Under the pieces are notes generated by a model, which was given only the letters and a program-made list of their open reading frames with translations, made no database searches and had not been told where the DNA came from. Both the position numbers and the translations under genes were made by a program. Positions 25,594-33,106 of a DNA stretch of 38,350 nt are shown one piece after another (the stretch's first letter is position 1; every line of letters starts with the position of its first letter). The stretch is taken from contig JAUNDA010000014.1 of the NCBI GenBank assembly GCA_030526295.1, positions 1-38,350 on the forward strand, read 5' to 3'. Source of the stretch: Eubacteriales bacterium (GTDB taxonomy: Bacteria; Bacillota; Clostridia; Lachnospirales; Lachnospiraceae).

Positions 25594-27398
25594 CACCTGT
25601 TGTCCTCCTTGTCTACCTGCGAATAATAAATCTCCTGATATTCCTCACATGAGTTAATGAGCTCGTCATGTGTTCCGACGGCTGCAATCCTGCCGTCCTC
25701 CATTACGACAATCCTATCGGCATCCTTAACCGAGCCGATTCTCTGTGCGATGATAAGCTTTGTCGTCTCCTTAAGCGTTGTTGCAAACGCCTCCCTGATT
25801 TTTGCCTCTGTTGCCGTATCAACAGCACTTGTCGAGTCATCGAGAATAAGAATGCGCGGCTTTTTAAGAAGTGCCCTTGCTATACAAAGACGCTGCTTCT
25901 GTCCGCCCGAGACGTTTGTTCCGCCCTGCTCGATTTCGTAATCATAGCCACCCTTAAAGCTTTCCACAAAGCCACCAGCCTGTGCGCTTTCAGCAGCCTG
26001 TCTTACCTCCTCCTCGGAAGCATCCTCATTACCCCATCTTAAGTTCTCGTCAATCGTTCCAGCAAAAAGCGTATTGTTCTGAAGCACCATTCCGACGCCT
26101 TCACGAAGGTTCTTAATTGTATAGTCCTTAACATTTATTCCGTCTACGAGTACCTCTCCGCCTGTTGCCTCGTAAAGACGCGGGATAAGTGAAACGAGAG
26201 TTGTCTTTCCACAGCCTGTAGCACCGAGGATTCCTATTGTCTCACCTGCGTTAATCTTAAGGTTAATGTCCTCAAGCACAAGGCCGCAGCCTGAGGTATC
26301 CTCGTCGGGCTTTCCGTCACCGTCCTTATCCTCTGCCATTCCGGTGTCGGCATTTCTTATTGTCTTTGCAGGGTATGCAAAGCTTACATTCCTAAATTCA
26401 ATTGCACCTGACTTAACAACAGTATCCTCAGAGGCATCTGCCTTATCGGCGATGTCCGGGTTAGTGTCAAAGATTTCAGAAAGTCTCTTAAGTGACGCAA
26501 ATGACCTTGATGAATTAAGGAATATCATTGCAAGCATCATAAGGGATGAAAGAATCTGTGTTATGTATGTGATGAACGCAGTAAGGTCACCTATCTGCAT
26601 CTCGCCGTTAATAACCTTGTTTCCTCCGATTAAAACGACAGCACATGAGGTTACATTCATGATGATTGTCATGACAGGCATGATCATGAGCACGGTGTTT
26701 AATGCATCTACAGACTTATCGCGAAGGTTCTGGTTCTTTCTGTCAAACCTCTCAGCCTCAAAGTCCTCCCTTACAAAGCTCTTTATTACGCGGACATTTG
26801 TAAGTGATTCCTTGATTCCGTTATTGAGGTTATCGACAGCAGTCTGCATGCGCTGGAATCTCGGGAAGCCCGCCATTAACACAAGAACTGTTGCGATAAT
26901 GAGCACGGGGATAGAGAAAAAGAGCACGCCTGCAAGGCTTCTGTTAATAGAAACCGCCATAATGATTCCGCCGACCATGAGTCCCGGTGCCCTAAGTGCC
27001 ATCTTAAGTCCCATGACGATAAACTGCTGGATCTGCTGGATGTCATTGGTAAGACGCGTTACAAGTGAACCCGTCGAAAAATCGTCAATGTTTGCAAATG
27101 AGAAGGTCTGTACCTTCTTAAAAAGGTCCTTTCTGAGATCTGCCGAAAAACCTATTGATGCCTTTGTGGCAAAATAGTTTCCGAGTACTCCGCAGATTAC
27201 CATGAAAAGGCAGACAGCTAACATAACGCCACCTATCATGACAATCTTTCCCGTATCCTTGTTGGCGATACCGTCATTGATAATCATTGCCATGAGCTTC
27301 GGAAGCCAGATCTCACCGAAAACCTCCGAAAGCATGAATACAGGAGCCAGAATAAAGGCGAAGAAATATTTCTTTAAATACTTAGAATAATGCTTCAT
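25593..27398 (-). CDS. ABC exporter half-transporter with degenerate site and acidic insert
   Basis: A 601-residue membrane protein with six helices (about 10-300) and an ATPase domain. Walker A is GATGCGKTT and the signature VSGGQKQR, but Walker B reads ILILDDSTSAVD: the catalytic Glu is Asp. This is the pattern of the degenerate half of heterodimeric exporters. Between the A-loop region (FAYPAK) and Walker A there is an insert of about 20 residues containing DKDGDGKPDED (near residue 360), which resembles an EF-hand or thrombospondin-3 calcium loop. It is the first gene of the operon, with a palindrome-covered promoter. The ribosome site is weak. Confidence 0.9.
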   Translation of the reverse strand: MKHYSKYLKKYFFAFILAPVFMLSEVFGEIWLPKLMAMIINDGIANKDTGKIVMIGGVMLAVCLFMVICGVLGNYFATKASIGFSADLRKDLFKKVQTFSFANIDDFSTGSLVTRLTNDIQQIQQFIVMGLKMALRAPGLMVGGIIMAVSINRSLAGVLFFSIPVLIIATVLVLMAGFPRFQRMQTAVDNLNNGIKESLTNVRVIKSFVREDFEAERFDRKNQNLRDKSVDALNTVLMIMPVMTIIMNVTSCAVVLIGGNKVINGEMQIGDLTAFITYITQILSSLMMLAMIFLNSSRSFASLKRLSEIFDTNPDIADKADASEDTVVKSGAIEFRNVSFAYPAKTIRNADTGMAEDKDGDGKPDEDTSGCGLVLEDINLKINAGETIGILGATGCGKTTLVSLIPRLYEATGGEVLVDGINVKDYTIKNLREGVGMVLQNNTLFAGTIDENLRWGNEDASEEEVRQAAESAQAGGFVESFKGGYDYEIEQGGTNVSGGQKQRLCIARALLKKPRILILDDSTSAVDTATEAKIREAFATTLKETTKLIIAQRIGSVKDADRIVVMEDGRIAAVGTHDELINSCEEYQEIYYSQVDKEDNR

Positions 27399-27432
27399 AT
27401 TTTTCCGTTTTGCGTCCTTCTTAAATAGTTAA

Positions 27433-27461
27433 TTACGCATTTGCGTAACTAATTAATTATA
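27433..27461 (-). promoter_or_regulatory. Exporter promoter with operator at the start point
   Basis: On the minus strand TGG precedes TATAAT (27461-27456), an extended -10, with no good -35. Seven bp downstream begins a perfect TTACGCA-TT-TGCGTAA palindrome (27448-27433), so it covers the expected start point. This is the classic place for a repressor such as a MarR- or TetR-type protein; no such gene is in the window. The remaining 27462-27641 holds nothing else I can name. Confidence 0.6.
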
Positions 27462-27641
27462 CCATATTTTGTGAATTTCTTGTGTTTTGTTAATGTATCA
27501 TTTATGAAAGCGAATTGTCATTTTCCGATGTTACACACCGGGATTTCGCTTATATCCCTTCAAATCGCCTGACCTTTGTCCAATTTGATTTTGAGTTAAT
27601 TCAAGCACTATAGAAGCCAACAGAACAATCATAAAAAACAC

Positions 27642-27674
27642 AAGGCAGCGCATCCTGTTTAAATGCACTGCCTT
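27642..27674 (-). terminator. Terminator of the 27695-28513 gene
   Basis: AAGGCAG-c-GCAT (27642-27653) pairs with ATGC-a-CTGCCTT (27663-27674) around a short loop. On the minus strand GTGTTTTTT follows. It begins 20 bp after the stop. Confidence 0.8.
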
Positions 27675-27694
27675 TAAATTCTTGTATTTAATTA

Positions 27695-28513
27695 TTAAGG
27701 CTCAATGATCTTACCAGGGAGCATTACACTGCTGCCCTTATATAGCTCCCTGAGTCTGAATCCGTCATCTTCATTTTCGATGTCGTTATATTCAATAGTC
27801 ACGCCGTAATCGTCAGCAACCTTAAAAGCGAGCGTGCCAAAGCCGAAGCAGTAGTGACTGCACTTTAAGTCTCCGACCTCAATTTCCTGCGCTCCCCTGC
27901 CGTCAAGCTTTTCCTGGCCCTTATACATGGCTGCGCATACAAGTCCGATTGTAATGCCACTCTCTGCAGGAGTCTCCTCAACGATTTCACCCTTATTACA
28001 TGTATAATACTTATCGGTCCAGTTACCTGCCTCGTCCCTTACGCCCTCATAATAAGCAGCCTTTGATTTATATGAAATCACATACCAGACCTTGTCCTTT
28101 TTTCCGCCGTATGTATGGTCAACCCAGTCACGGTATCCAACGCTAAGCTCAAAGCCCTTATACTTTTCCATAAGTGCCAGGAAATCCGCCTCACGTGACC
28201 TGTCTGCTTCTTCAAGATAAAAATGTGGCTTAAAGTTAGCCTGCTTTTTAGCCTTTTCTGCCTTTTCCTCGGCTGCCATCTTTGTGAGCATGCCAATTAC
28301 ATCGTCAACACTGTCACTTGCCGCCTTGCCTGTCTCGGCCGCCTTATCAACAACAGGCTCTGCTGCCTTTGTGATAGCTTCTGAAGTCTTATCTGCGATT
28401 GTATCAGCTACCGGATTCACAACCTTTTCAACAGCACTTCTAGCCACGTCACGAAGTCCCCTGTCGAGACCCTCTGCCACTGCATTTTTAATCAAGTTAT
28501 CAAAGAAACCCAT
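27695..28513 (-). CDS. Unknown protein with long amphipathic N-terminal helix
   Basis: A 272-residue protein I do not recognise. Residues 1-100 are Ala/Lys/Glu/Asp-rich with a heptad-like repeat (VEKVVNPVADTIADKTSEAI, then KAAEPVVDKAAETGKA), an apolipoprotein- or LEA-like amphipathic helix that could lie on a membrane. Residues about 105-272 look like a folded alpha/beta domain with many aromatic residues (VGYRDWVDHTYGGKKDKVWY; KCSHYCFGFGTLAF). No signal peptide or membrane helix is seen. GAGG lies 6 bp before the ATG. It is flanked by terminators on both sides, so it is probably its own transcript. Confidence 0.75.
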   Translation of the reverse strand: MGFFDNLIKNAVAEGLDRGLRDVARSAVEKVVNPVADTIADKTSEAITKAAEPVVDKAAETGKAASDSVDDVIGMLTKMAAEEKAEKAKKQANFKPHFYLEEADRSREADFLALMEKYKGFELSVGYRDWVDHTYGGKKDKVWYVISYKSKAAYYEGVRDEAGNWTDKYYTCNKGEIVEETPAESGITIGLVCAAMYKGQEKLDGRGAQEIEVGDLKCSHYCFGFGTLAFKVADDYGVTIEYNDIENEDDGFRLRELYKGSSVMLPGKIIEP

Positions 28514-28588
28514 ACCGCACCTCTTTAAAAATAAAAATACCTTTCCTTAATATAACATCTCCAAAAGACTATGTACATATTTTTAAAC

Positions 28589-28661
28589 AAAAAAGGTGTA
28601 TCCCCTACAACGGAGGCGGCATTAGATAATGTCGATTCTCCCATCAGTTCTACACCTTTTT
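28589..28661 (-). terminator. Long-loop terminator of the NSS transporter gene
   Basis: AAAAAAGGTGTA (28589-28600) and TACACCTTTTT (28651-28661) pair. The 50-nt loop holds an inner hairpin (GCATTA-GA-TAATG near 28620-28631). On the minus strand the stem ends in TTTTTTG. It begins 57 bp after the stop of the transporter gene. A small structured RNA is an alternative. Confidence 0.6.
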
Positions 28662-28718
28662 AATTATATTAAATTAACTTTATTTAGTTGTCCAGTAAAA
28701 TGTAGTAAAATTACGTGT

Positions 28719-30110
28719 TTAACCGAGAATACCAGTTGACTGAAGGAACAGTGCGAGCATCATTACAGGTGCCACAAAGCGGATCATTATGCTGTAAAGT
28801 CCCTTTCTTCCGAACTTGTCACCGCTTGCCTCCATCTCACCAATTACATACTCAGGCTTTGCAATCCAGCCGATGAGGATTGTTGAAAGAAGTGCGATAA
28901 ACGGCATCATAAAGCTGTTACTGATATAGTCCATGATATCAAGAAGCTGTCCTACAGAGCCGTTTGGAAGCGGAATCTCCAGATAGAAGATGCTATATCC
29001 AAGTGATATTACGGCAGAGGCCGCAAGATAAATAACCGTAAGCACCTTAACAGTCTTTTCACGTCCCGTATGGAAGATGTCCATGCAGTTTGCAACTATC
29101 GACTCAAGCACTGAGATACATGATGTAAGTGTTGCAAATATTGCACTTATAAAGAATGCGATTCCTACAACAACACCCATCTTTCCCATTGCAGAGAATA
29201 CCTTTGGAAGTGATACGAACATAAGGCTCGGACCGGCACTCATACCCTCAACACCTGAGAATACATAAACTGCCGGGATAATCATTGCACCAGCAATAAG
29301 TGCAACACCTGTATCAAAGAATTCGATCTGCCTTATGGACTTATTGAGGTTAACCTCCTTCTTAACATATGAGCCGTATGTAATCATGATACCCATTGAA
29401 ACGCTAAGTGAGAAGAACAGCTGGCTCATTGCATCAAGAAGAATCTGGAGGAAACGCTTAATGGTAAGCCCTTCAAAATTCGGTGTCAGGTAATAAACAA
29501 GTCCCTGCATACCCGTACGGAGGTTACCATCTGCATCAGTGCTCTTAAGTGTCAGGGAATAAATTGCAATAACCACTACAAGCACAAGGAGCACCGGCAT
29601 CATGTATCGCGATACCCTCTCGATTCCGTCCTGGACACCGTTATAAACGATAAAAGCAGTAACTCCCGTAAATAAAAGTGTGAAAATAACAGGTGCCACA
29701 GGTGCTGTGATAAAGCCTGTGAAATATCCGTCCTGTGCAGCACTTTCAGCCTGACCCGTGAGATAAACAACGGCATATTTAGTAATCCATCCGCCGATTA
29801 CCGTATAGTAGGTCATAATGATTACAGGCACAAGGAACGTGAGAATTCCAAGGAAACGCCATTTCGGATTAATCTCCGTATACGCTCCAATGGCACTTTT
29901 CTTTGTCTTTCTTCCGATTGCAATATCTGAAACAAGAAGTGTAAATCCAAACGTAAGAACAAGTACAAAATATATAAGAATGAATAGACCGCCACCATCC
30001 TTTGCTGCAAGATATGGGAATCTCCACAGATTTCCTACACCGACTGCACTTCCTGCAGCAACAAGGACAAAACCCAGCTGTCCTGAAAAATGATTAGCTT
30101 TCTTCTCCAT
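28719..30110 (-). CDS. Sodium-dependent symporter of the NSS (SNF) family
   Basis: A 463-residue inner-membrane protein with 11-12 helices. TM1 has the NSS signature GFVLVAAGSAVGVGNLWRFPYL, where unwound backbone and Asn/Ala side chains bind Na+ and substrate. TM6 region SLSVSMGIMITYGSYV and TM8 FFISAIFATLTSCISVLES are also typical. Bacterial members carry amino acids such as Trp, Tyr or Leu; the substrate is not readable. I start it at the ATG at 30108-30110 (GGAG 9 bp upstream); the open frame continues upstream into tRNA-Leu only by chance. Its Na+ use would suit a cell with an Rnf sodium pump, but Rnf ion specificity is unknown here. Confidence 0.9.
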   Translation of the reverse strand: MEKKANHFSGQLGFVLVAAGSAVGVGNLWRFPYLAAKDGGGLFILIYFVLVLTFGFTLLVSDIAIGRKTKKSAIGAYTEINPKWRFLGILTFLVPVIIMTYYTVIGGWITKYAVVYLTGQAESAAQDGYFTGFITAPVAPVIFTLLFTGVTAFIVYNGVQDGIERVSRYMMPVLLVLVVVIAIYSLTLKSTDADGNLRTGMQGLVYYLTPNFEGLTIKRFLQILLDAMSQLFFSLSVSMGIMITYGSYVKKEVNLNKSIRQIEFFDTGVALIAGAMIIPAVYVFSGVEGMSAGPSLMFVSLPKVFSAMGKMGVVVGIAFFISAIFATLTSCISVLESIVANCMDIFHTGREKTVKVLTVIYLAASAVISLGYSIFYLEIPLPNGSVGQLLDIMDYISNSFMMPFIALLSTILIGWIAKPEYVIGEMEASGDKFGRKGLYSIMIRFVAPVMMLALFLQSTGILG

Positions 30111-30188
30111 AAATGTACTCTCCACTCCCGGTTTTGACTTCAAAACCAATTTTTTATTTTCCGGAGCTGTAACACAATCTCCCGAAAC

Positions 30189-30222
30189 AAAAAAGAGTAC
30201 CCTATACGGAATACTCTTTTTT
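30189..30222 (-). terminator. Terminator of the tRNA operon
   Basis: AAAAAAGAGTA (30189-30199) pairs exactly with TACTCTTTTTT (30212-30222). It lies 3 bp past the tRNA-Leu 3' end on the minus strand. Confidence 0.85.
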
Positions 30223-30225
30223 GAC

Positions 30226-30305
30226 TGCGGATAACAGGACTTGAACCTGCACGGTCTCCCACCAGAACCTAAATCTGGCGCGTCTGCCAATTCCGCCATA
30301 TCCGC
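30226..30305 (-). tRNA. tRNA-Leu (anticodon TAG)
   Basis: Acceptor arms GCGGATA (5', at 30305) and TATCCGC with discriminator A pair fully. The anticodon stem CCAGA/TCTGG has loop TTTAGGT, anticodon TAG. A long class II variable arm and the T loop GGTTCAAGTCC are present. CCA is not encoded. Confidence 0.93.
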
Positions 30306-30316
30306 ATATATAAGAC

Positions 30317-30388
30317 CAGGGCCGGCGGGACTCGAACCCACGAGTGAGAGGATCAAAACCTCTTGCCTTACCGCTTGGCGACGGCCCT
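30317..30388 (-). tRNA. tRNA-Gln (anticodon TTG)
   Basis: Acceptor AGGGCCG/CGGCCCT pairs with discriminator G. The anticodon stem AGAGG/CCTCT has loop TTTTGAT, anticodon TTG. The T arm has GGTTCGAGTCC. Confidence 0.92.
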
Positions 30389-30397
30389 ACATATAAT

Positions 30398-30429
30398 AAG
30401 ACCGCCGCTAGCTAGTAGCGGCGGGTCTT
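30398..30429 (-). other. Strong GC-rich hairpin between tRNA-His and tRNA-Gln
   Basis: AAGACCGCCGCTA (30398-30410) pairs with TAGCGGC-G-GGTCTT (30416-30429), with one bulged G. No good T-tract follows on the minus strand. It may act as a processing signal or partial terminator within the tRNA transcript. Confidence 0.6.
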
Positions 30430-30434
30430 TGAAG

Positions 30435-30509
30435 GGTGGGTAGAGGGATTCGAACCCTCGACCTTCAGAACCACAATCTGACGCGCTAACCAACTGTGCT
30501 ACACCCACC
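30435..30509 (-). tRNA. tRNA-His (anticodon GTG)
   Basis: The extra 5' G (30509) pairs with C73, the hallmark of tRNA-His. The anticodon stem TCAGA/TCTGA has loop TTGTGGT, anticodon GTG. The T arm is GAGGG-TTCGAAT-CCCTC. Confidence 0.93.
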
Positions 30510-30535
30510 ATATTTATTTCCCGATTACCTCGGTA

Positions 30536-30609
30536 CGACCCAGAAGGGATTCGAACCCCCGACCCTGCGCTTAGAAGGCGCATGCTCTATCCAGCTGAGC
30601 TACTGAGTC
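30536..30609 (-). tRNA. tRNA-Arg (anticodon TCT)
   Basis: Acceptor GACTCAG/CTGGGTC pairs with a G-T pair, discriminator G. The anticodon stem TGCGC/GCGCA has loop CTTCTAA, anticodon TCT. It is the first tRNA of the operon. Confidence 0.93.
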
Positions 30610-30633
30610 ACTCTCGTCCTAGGACGCCTAACT

Positions 30634-30662
30634 ATCTTATTGTTTTTTCCTCCATTTGTCAA
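30634..30662 (-). promoter_or_regulatory. tRNA operon promoter
   Basis: A perfect TTGACA (30662-30657), a 17-bp spacer and TAAGAT (30639-30634) on the minus strand, 25 bp before tRNA-Arg. A 12-bp perfect palindrome CGTCCTAGGACG (30615-30626) begins at about the start point. Confidence 0.85.
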
Positions 30663-30727
30663 GAAGAATTTTATAAAACTTTGTCCTTGTCCAATTTTCC
30701 CTGTTTTTTCATTTAACTTGAATATTG

Positions 30728-30755
30728 TTGACTATATTTCATTCATCTGTATAAT
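30728..30755 (+). promoter_or_regulatory. Promoter of the probable small RNA
   Basis: TTGACT (30728-30733), a 16-bp spacer and consensus TATAAT (30750-30755). The predicted start is at about 30762, just before the hairpin at 30766. Confidence 0.75.
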
Positions 30756-30761
30756 GGTATT

Positions 30762-30826
30762 AAAGAATCAGTGTCCCTCGCCTTAGGCATATATCGCCTA
30801 ACGGAAAGAAGATGCTGATTTTTTTG
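30762..30826 (+). ncRNA. Probable 60-nt self-terminating small RNA
   Basis: AATCAGTGTC (30766-30775) pairs with GATGCTGATT (30811-30820) over 10 bp including two wobbles. Inside is a second hairpin, TTAGGC (30784-30789) with GCCTAA. Between them is an asymmetric internal loop (CCTCGCC on one side, CGGAAAGAA on the other). Seven T (from 30819) close it. With the promoter just upstream the whole transcript would be this structure. It does not fit the consensus of the preQ1, fluoride, guanidine or c-di-GMP riboswitches as I know them. It could be a free sRNA or an attenuator for the ATPase gene 170 bp downstream, though that gene has its own promoter. Confidence 0.6.
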
Positions 30827-30870
30827 TGTCTGCTTTTCTTGAACGCTACAATTATTATTACTCAAATCCA

Positions 30871-30957
30871 AAAGTCGTTTGAAAAAATTGCTACTTTTAC
30901 GCGAAAGTCCATTGAAAAAATTGATTTTTTTCGAAAAAGTCGTTTGAAAAAGTTGAT
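30871..30957 (+). repeat. Three phased direct repeats before the ATPase gene
   Basis: Copies begin at 30871, 30904 and 30936 (spacing 33 and 32 bp, about three helical turns). The shared pattern is AAAGTC-xx-TTGAAAAA-x-TTG. The third copy contains the -35 of the ATPase promoter. This is the arrangement expected for cooperative binding of a regulator on one face of the DNA. Confidence 0.75.
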
Positions 30958-30971
30958 TAGTGCGCTATAAT
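30944..30971 (+). promoter_or_regulatory. ATPase gene promoter
   Basis: TTGAAA (30944-30949), a 16-bp spacer and TATAAT (30966-30971), 25 bp before the ATG. The -35 is part of the third direct repeat. Confidence 0.7.
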
Positions 30972-30996
30972 CAACATAGAAAGGGGGCTTAAAACA

Positions 30997-32313
30997 ATGC
31001 TTGAACGAAAAATCGAACATGTTCTGGAAAACTGGAAAATAACCAAAGGCCACAAGCCTCTAATAATCAAGGGATGCCGTCAATGTGGCAAAACATACTC
31101 TGTTTGTAACTTTGCAAAAAAGAATTACAAGCACTCTGTTTATATAAACTTTTATGAAAATCCGGACTTTGAATCAATATTCAAAGGGCCGATGAACATT
31201 GATTACATCATCATGATGATTTCGGCAATAATTCCCGACTCTGTTTTTGAACCGGGAGAAACTCTAATAATACTTGATGAGATACAAAAATGTCCTGATG
31301 CGAGAACATCGCTCAAGTTCTTTCAGATGGATGGAAGATTTGATGTAATAGGAACAGGATCACTTCTTGGCGTTAGCGGCTATGGTGATAACCCAAAATC
31401 CATACCGGTTGGATACGAAACAGTTGTTGAGATGAATCCTTTGGATTTTGAAGAATTCCTATGGGCTAACGGTATTACCAAAGATATAGTAGACCAGTTA
31501 AGAAAGCATCTAAATGAAGAGTCTCCAGTCCCTCAGGCACTTCACAGCTTAATGCGTGAAAAGCTGCTGCAATATGCGGTTGTTGGAGGAATGCCCGATG
31601 TTGTTCAGACCTTTGTGGATACAAAGCAGATCAATCTGGTATTACAGCTTCAGCGTGATATCGTCCGTTCTTACAAGGACGACATGGTTAAGTACGCCGA
31701 GAAAAACGATAAAGCCAATATCAAGCAGTGCTTTGAGTCAATACCGAAACAGCTTGCCAAGGAAAACAAAAAATTCCAGTATTCTGTTGTAAAAAAAGGA
31801 GCTACCTCTTCCAAGCTTGCAGGAAGCCTTCAGTGGATTGAAGACGCTGGAATAATCACACGTTGTTACAACCTTAATATTCCAGAGCTGCCTTTAGACG
31901 GCAATGCAATCGATGATGTTTTTAAGGTTTATATGAAGGACACGGGCCTTTTTGTCAGCATGCTGGAGGACGGAACGCAATTTGACATCTTGCAGGGAAA
32001 TCTGTTTGGATATAAGGGAGCAATCTTTGAAAACCTTACTGCAGACTTCTTTTCAAAAATGGGGAGAAAGCTTTATTATTACCATAAGGATTCAGGTCTG
32101 GAAATTGAATTTATAATCCGCTGGCGTGGAAAATGCACACTTGTTGAAGCAAAGGCCAGCACTGGAAATACAAAAAGTGCAAAAACCATTCTAAAGCACA
32201 ACGAAAAGTATCATGTCGAGCAGGCAATAAAGCTTGGTGACTATAACGTTGGAAGGGATGACAAATTCCTCACTCTTCCAATGTATATGGGTTTCCTGCT
32301 CACAGAATACTAA
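30997..32313 (+). CDS. AAA-family ATPase with DUF4143 domain
   Basis: A 438-residue protein of the widespread AAA_14/DUF4143 group. Walker A is GCRQCGKTYS (about 26-35), Walker B TLIILDEIQKCP (about 88-99), a sensor-like segment is DVIGTGSLLG, and the substrate-like middle has GMPDVVQTFVDT. The C-terminal DUF4143 part has YMKDTGLFVSML, KGAIFENLTADFF and a restriction-endonuclease-like end (YYYHKDSGLEIEFI, then a CTLVEAKAS strand; the D/E-x-E-x-K pattern is recognisable as GLEIEF-I and VEAK). The biochemical role of the family is unsettled; it is often found in accessory regions. AGGGGG lies 9 bp before the ATG. It is the only plus-strand gene in this half of the window and has its own terminator. 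Confidence 0.88.
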   Translation: MLERKIEHVLENWKITKGHKPLIIKGCRQCGKTYSVCNFAKKNYKHSVYINFYENPDFESIFKGPMNIDYIIMMISAIIPDSVFEPGETLIILDEIQKCPDARTSLKFFQMDGRFDVIGTGSLLGVSGYGDNPKSIPVGYETVVEMNPLDFEEFLWANGITKDIVDQLRKHLNEESPVPQALHSLMREKLLQYAVVGGMPDVVQTFVDTKQINLVLQLQRDIVRSYKDDMVKYAEKNDKANIKQCFESIPKQLAKENKKFQYSVVKKGATSSKLAGSLQWIEDAGIITRCYNLNIPELPLDGNAIDDVFKVYMKDTGLFVSMLEDGTQFDILQGNLFGYKGAIFENLTADFFSKMGRKLYYYHKDSGLEIEFIIRWRGKCTLVEAKASTGNTKSAKTILKHNEKYHVEQAIKLGDYNVGRDDKFLTLPMYMGFLLTEY

Positions 32314-32328
32314 TAACAAATTGATTAA

Positions 32329-32368
32329 GGGAGACATCGCTTTTTTCCGATGTCTCCCCTGTTTTTTT
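32329..32368 (+). terminator. Terminator of the ATPase gene
   Basis: GGGAGACATCG (32329-32339) pairs exactly with CGATGTCTCCC (32348-32358), followed by CTG and seven T. It starts 16 bp after the stop. Confidence 0.95.
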
Positions 32369-32416
32369 AAGTCAGAAACTATTAATAATCTATGCTTAAA
32401 GCTCTCCGCCGCATTA

Positions 32417-33103
32417 TTATTCGCCGTCGGCTGTCTCCTCTTCTTCCTCCTGCATCTCGTAGAAACGCATGCCTGCCGTATCGGTTACGGGGAGGCTTAG
32501 CACAACTGACTTTGCGCCGTGCTTCATGCCACAGTTATCCATGATTGCCTTCATAACCGCATTCTTAACATTAGCCCTTACGACAATGTAAATCATTTCC
32601 TTATCGGAACCGATTGTGATTCCGAGGAATTCCTCATTTGGCTCCCTGCCTGTTCCCTTGGCATGGACAACAGTGCCGCCCTTTGCTCCCGCAGCCCTTG
32701 CGGCATTCATTATCTCATCGCTGTGTCCGGCGTTTGCAATCGCTAATACAAGCTCATATTTAGTACCCTTCAAAACGGATTCCTCCTTAACCTCAATCTC
32801 CTGGCTTCCCATAAGAAGCTTAAGCTGCTTCATTCCGCCTGCCGATGACAGTGGAATCGTAAAGACAATTCCCTTATCGGGAAGGTCTATCTGAAGCTTA
32901 TGTATCAGGTCATTCTTAACCTTTCTCCAGGTTTCGCCCGATACAATTGACTGAATCACGGCGGTGGACTTTTTGTCAACTGCCGCCGTTCCCCTTCCGA
33001 GGGAAACAAACATTACAGCCACACCATTTTCCCTGTATATTTCGAGAAGCTGGTCCAGCTCATTTCTGTTTGTTATTGACATCATGTAATTGAAATCATT
33101 CAT
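32417..33103 (-). CDS. P-II-like signalling protein with two domains
   Basis: A 228-residue protein with two GlnB-like ferredoxin folds in tandem. The second is clear: KYELVLAIANAGHSDEIMNAARAAGAKGGTVVHAKG with VRANVKNAVMKAIMDNCG, matching the K-x-E--V----H---I------AGA-G-T---G pattern of P-II. The first (about 8-95) is more divergent (NRNELDQLLEIYRENGVAVMFVSLGRG). The uridylylated Tyr of GlnB is not evident. A Glu-rich tail ends the protein. It lies 3 bp after the DUF1538 membrane protein, as P-II proteins often lie by the transporter they control. It probably binds a nucleotide and regulates that protein. Confidence 0.8.
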   Translation of the reverse strand: MNDFNYMMSITNRNELDQLLEIYRENGVAVMFVSLGRGTAAVDKKSTAVIQSIVSGETWRKVKNDLIHKLQIDLPDKGIVFTIPLSSAGGMKQLKLLMGSQEIEVKEESVLKGTKYELVLAIANAGHSDEIMNAARAAGAKGGTVVHAKGTGREPNEEFLGITIGSDKEMIYIVVRANVKNAVMKAIMDNCGMKHGAKSVVLSLPVTDTAGMRFYEMQEEEEETADGE

Positions 33104-33106
33104 ACC

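Noticed and set aside
30111-30583. Open frames over the tRNA cluster, including an N-terminal extension of the NSS transporter and a 71-residue frame at 30368-30583
   Set aside because: They are translations of tRNA genes (for example MAELADAPDLGSGGRP from tRNA-Leu), a well-known annotation error. The transporter starts at 30110.
30766-30826. Known riboswitch (fluoride, preQ1, guanidine, c-di-GMP)
   Set aside because: The loops and conserved bases of these classes are not found. I keep it as an unassigned structured RNA.
30871-30957. Possible short CRISPR array
   Set aside because: Only three 20-bp repeats with 12-13-bp intervals that are partly alike; spacers are too short and no cas genes are present. 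Phased binding sites fit better.
30862-31053. Minus-strand 63-residue frame overlapping the ATPase start
   Set aside because: Its repeated residues come from the three direct repeats, it has no ribosome site, and it overlaps a clear gene and promoter.
30997-32313. The ATPase gene as the mark of a mobile element
   Set aside because: No integrase, transposase or terminal repeats are seen nearby, although it follows a tRNA cluster, a common insertion place. No attachment-site duplication was found by eye.
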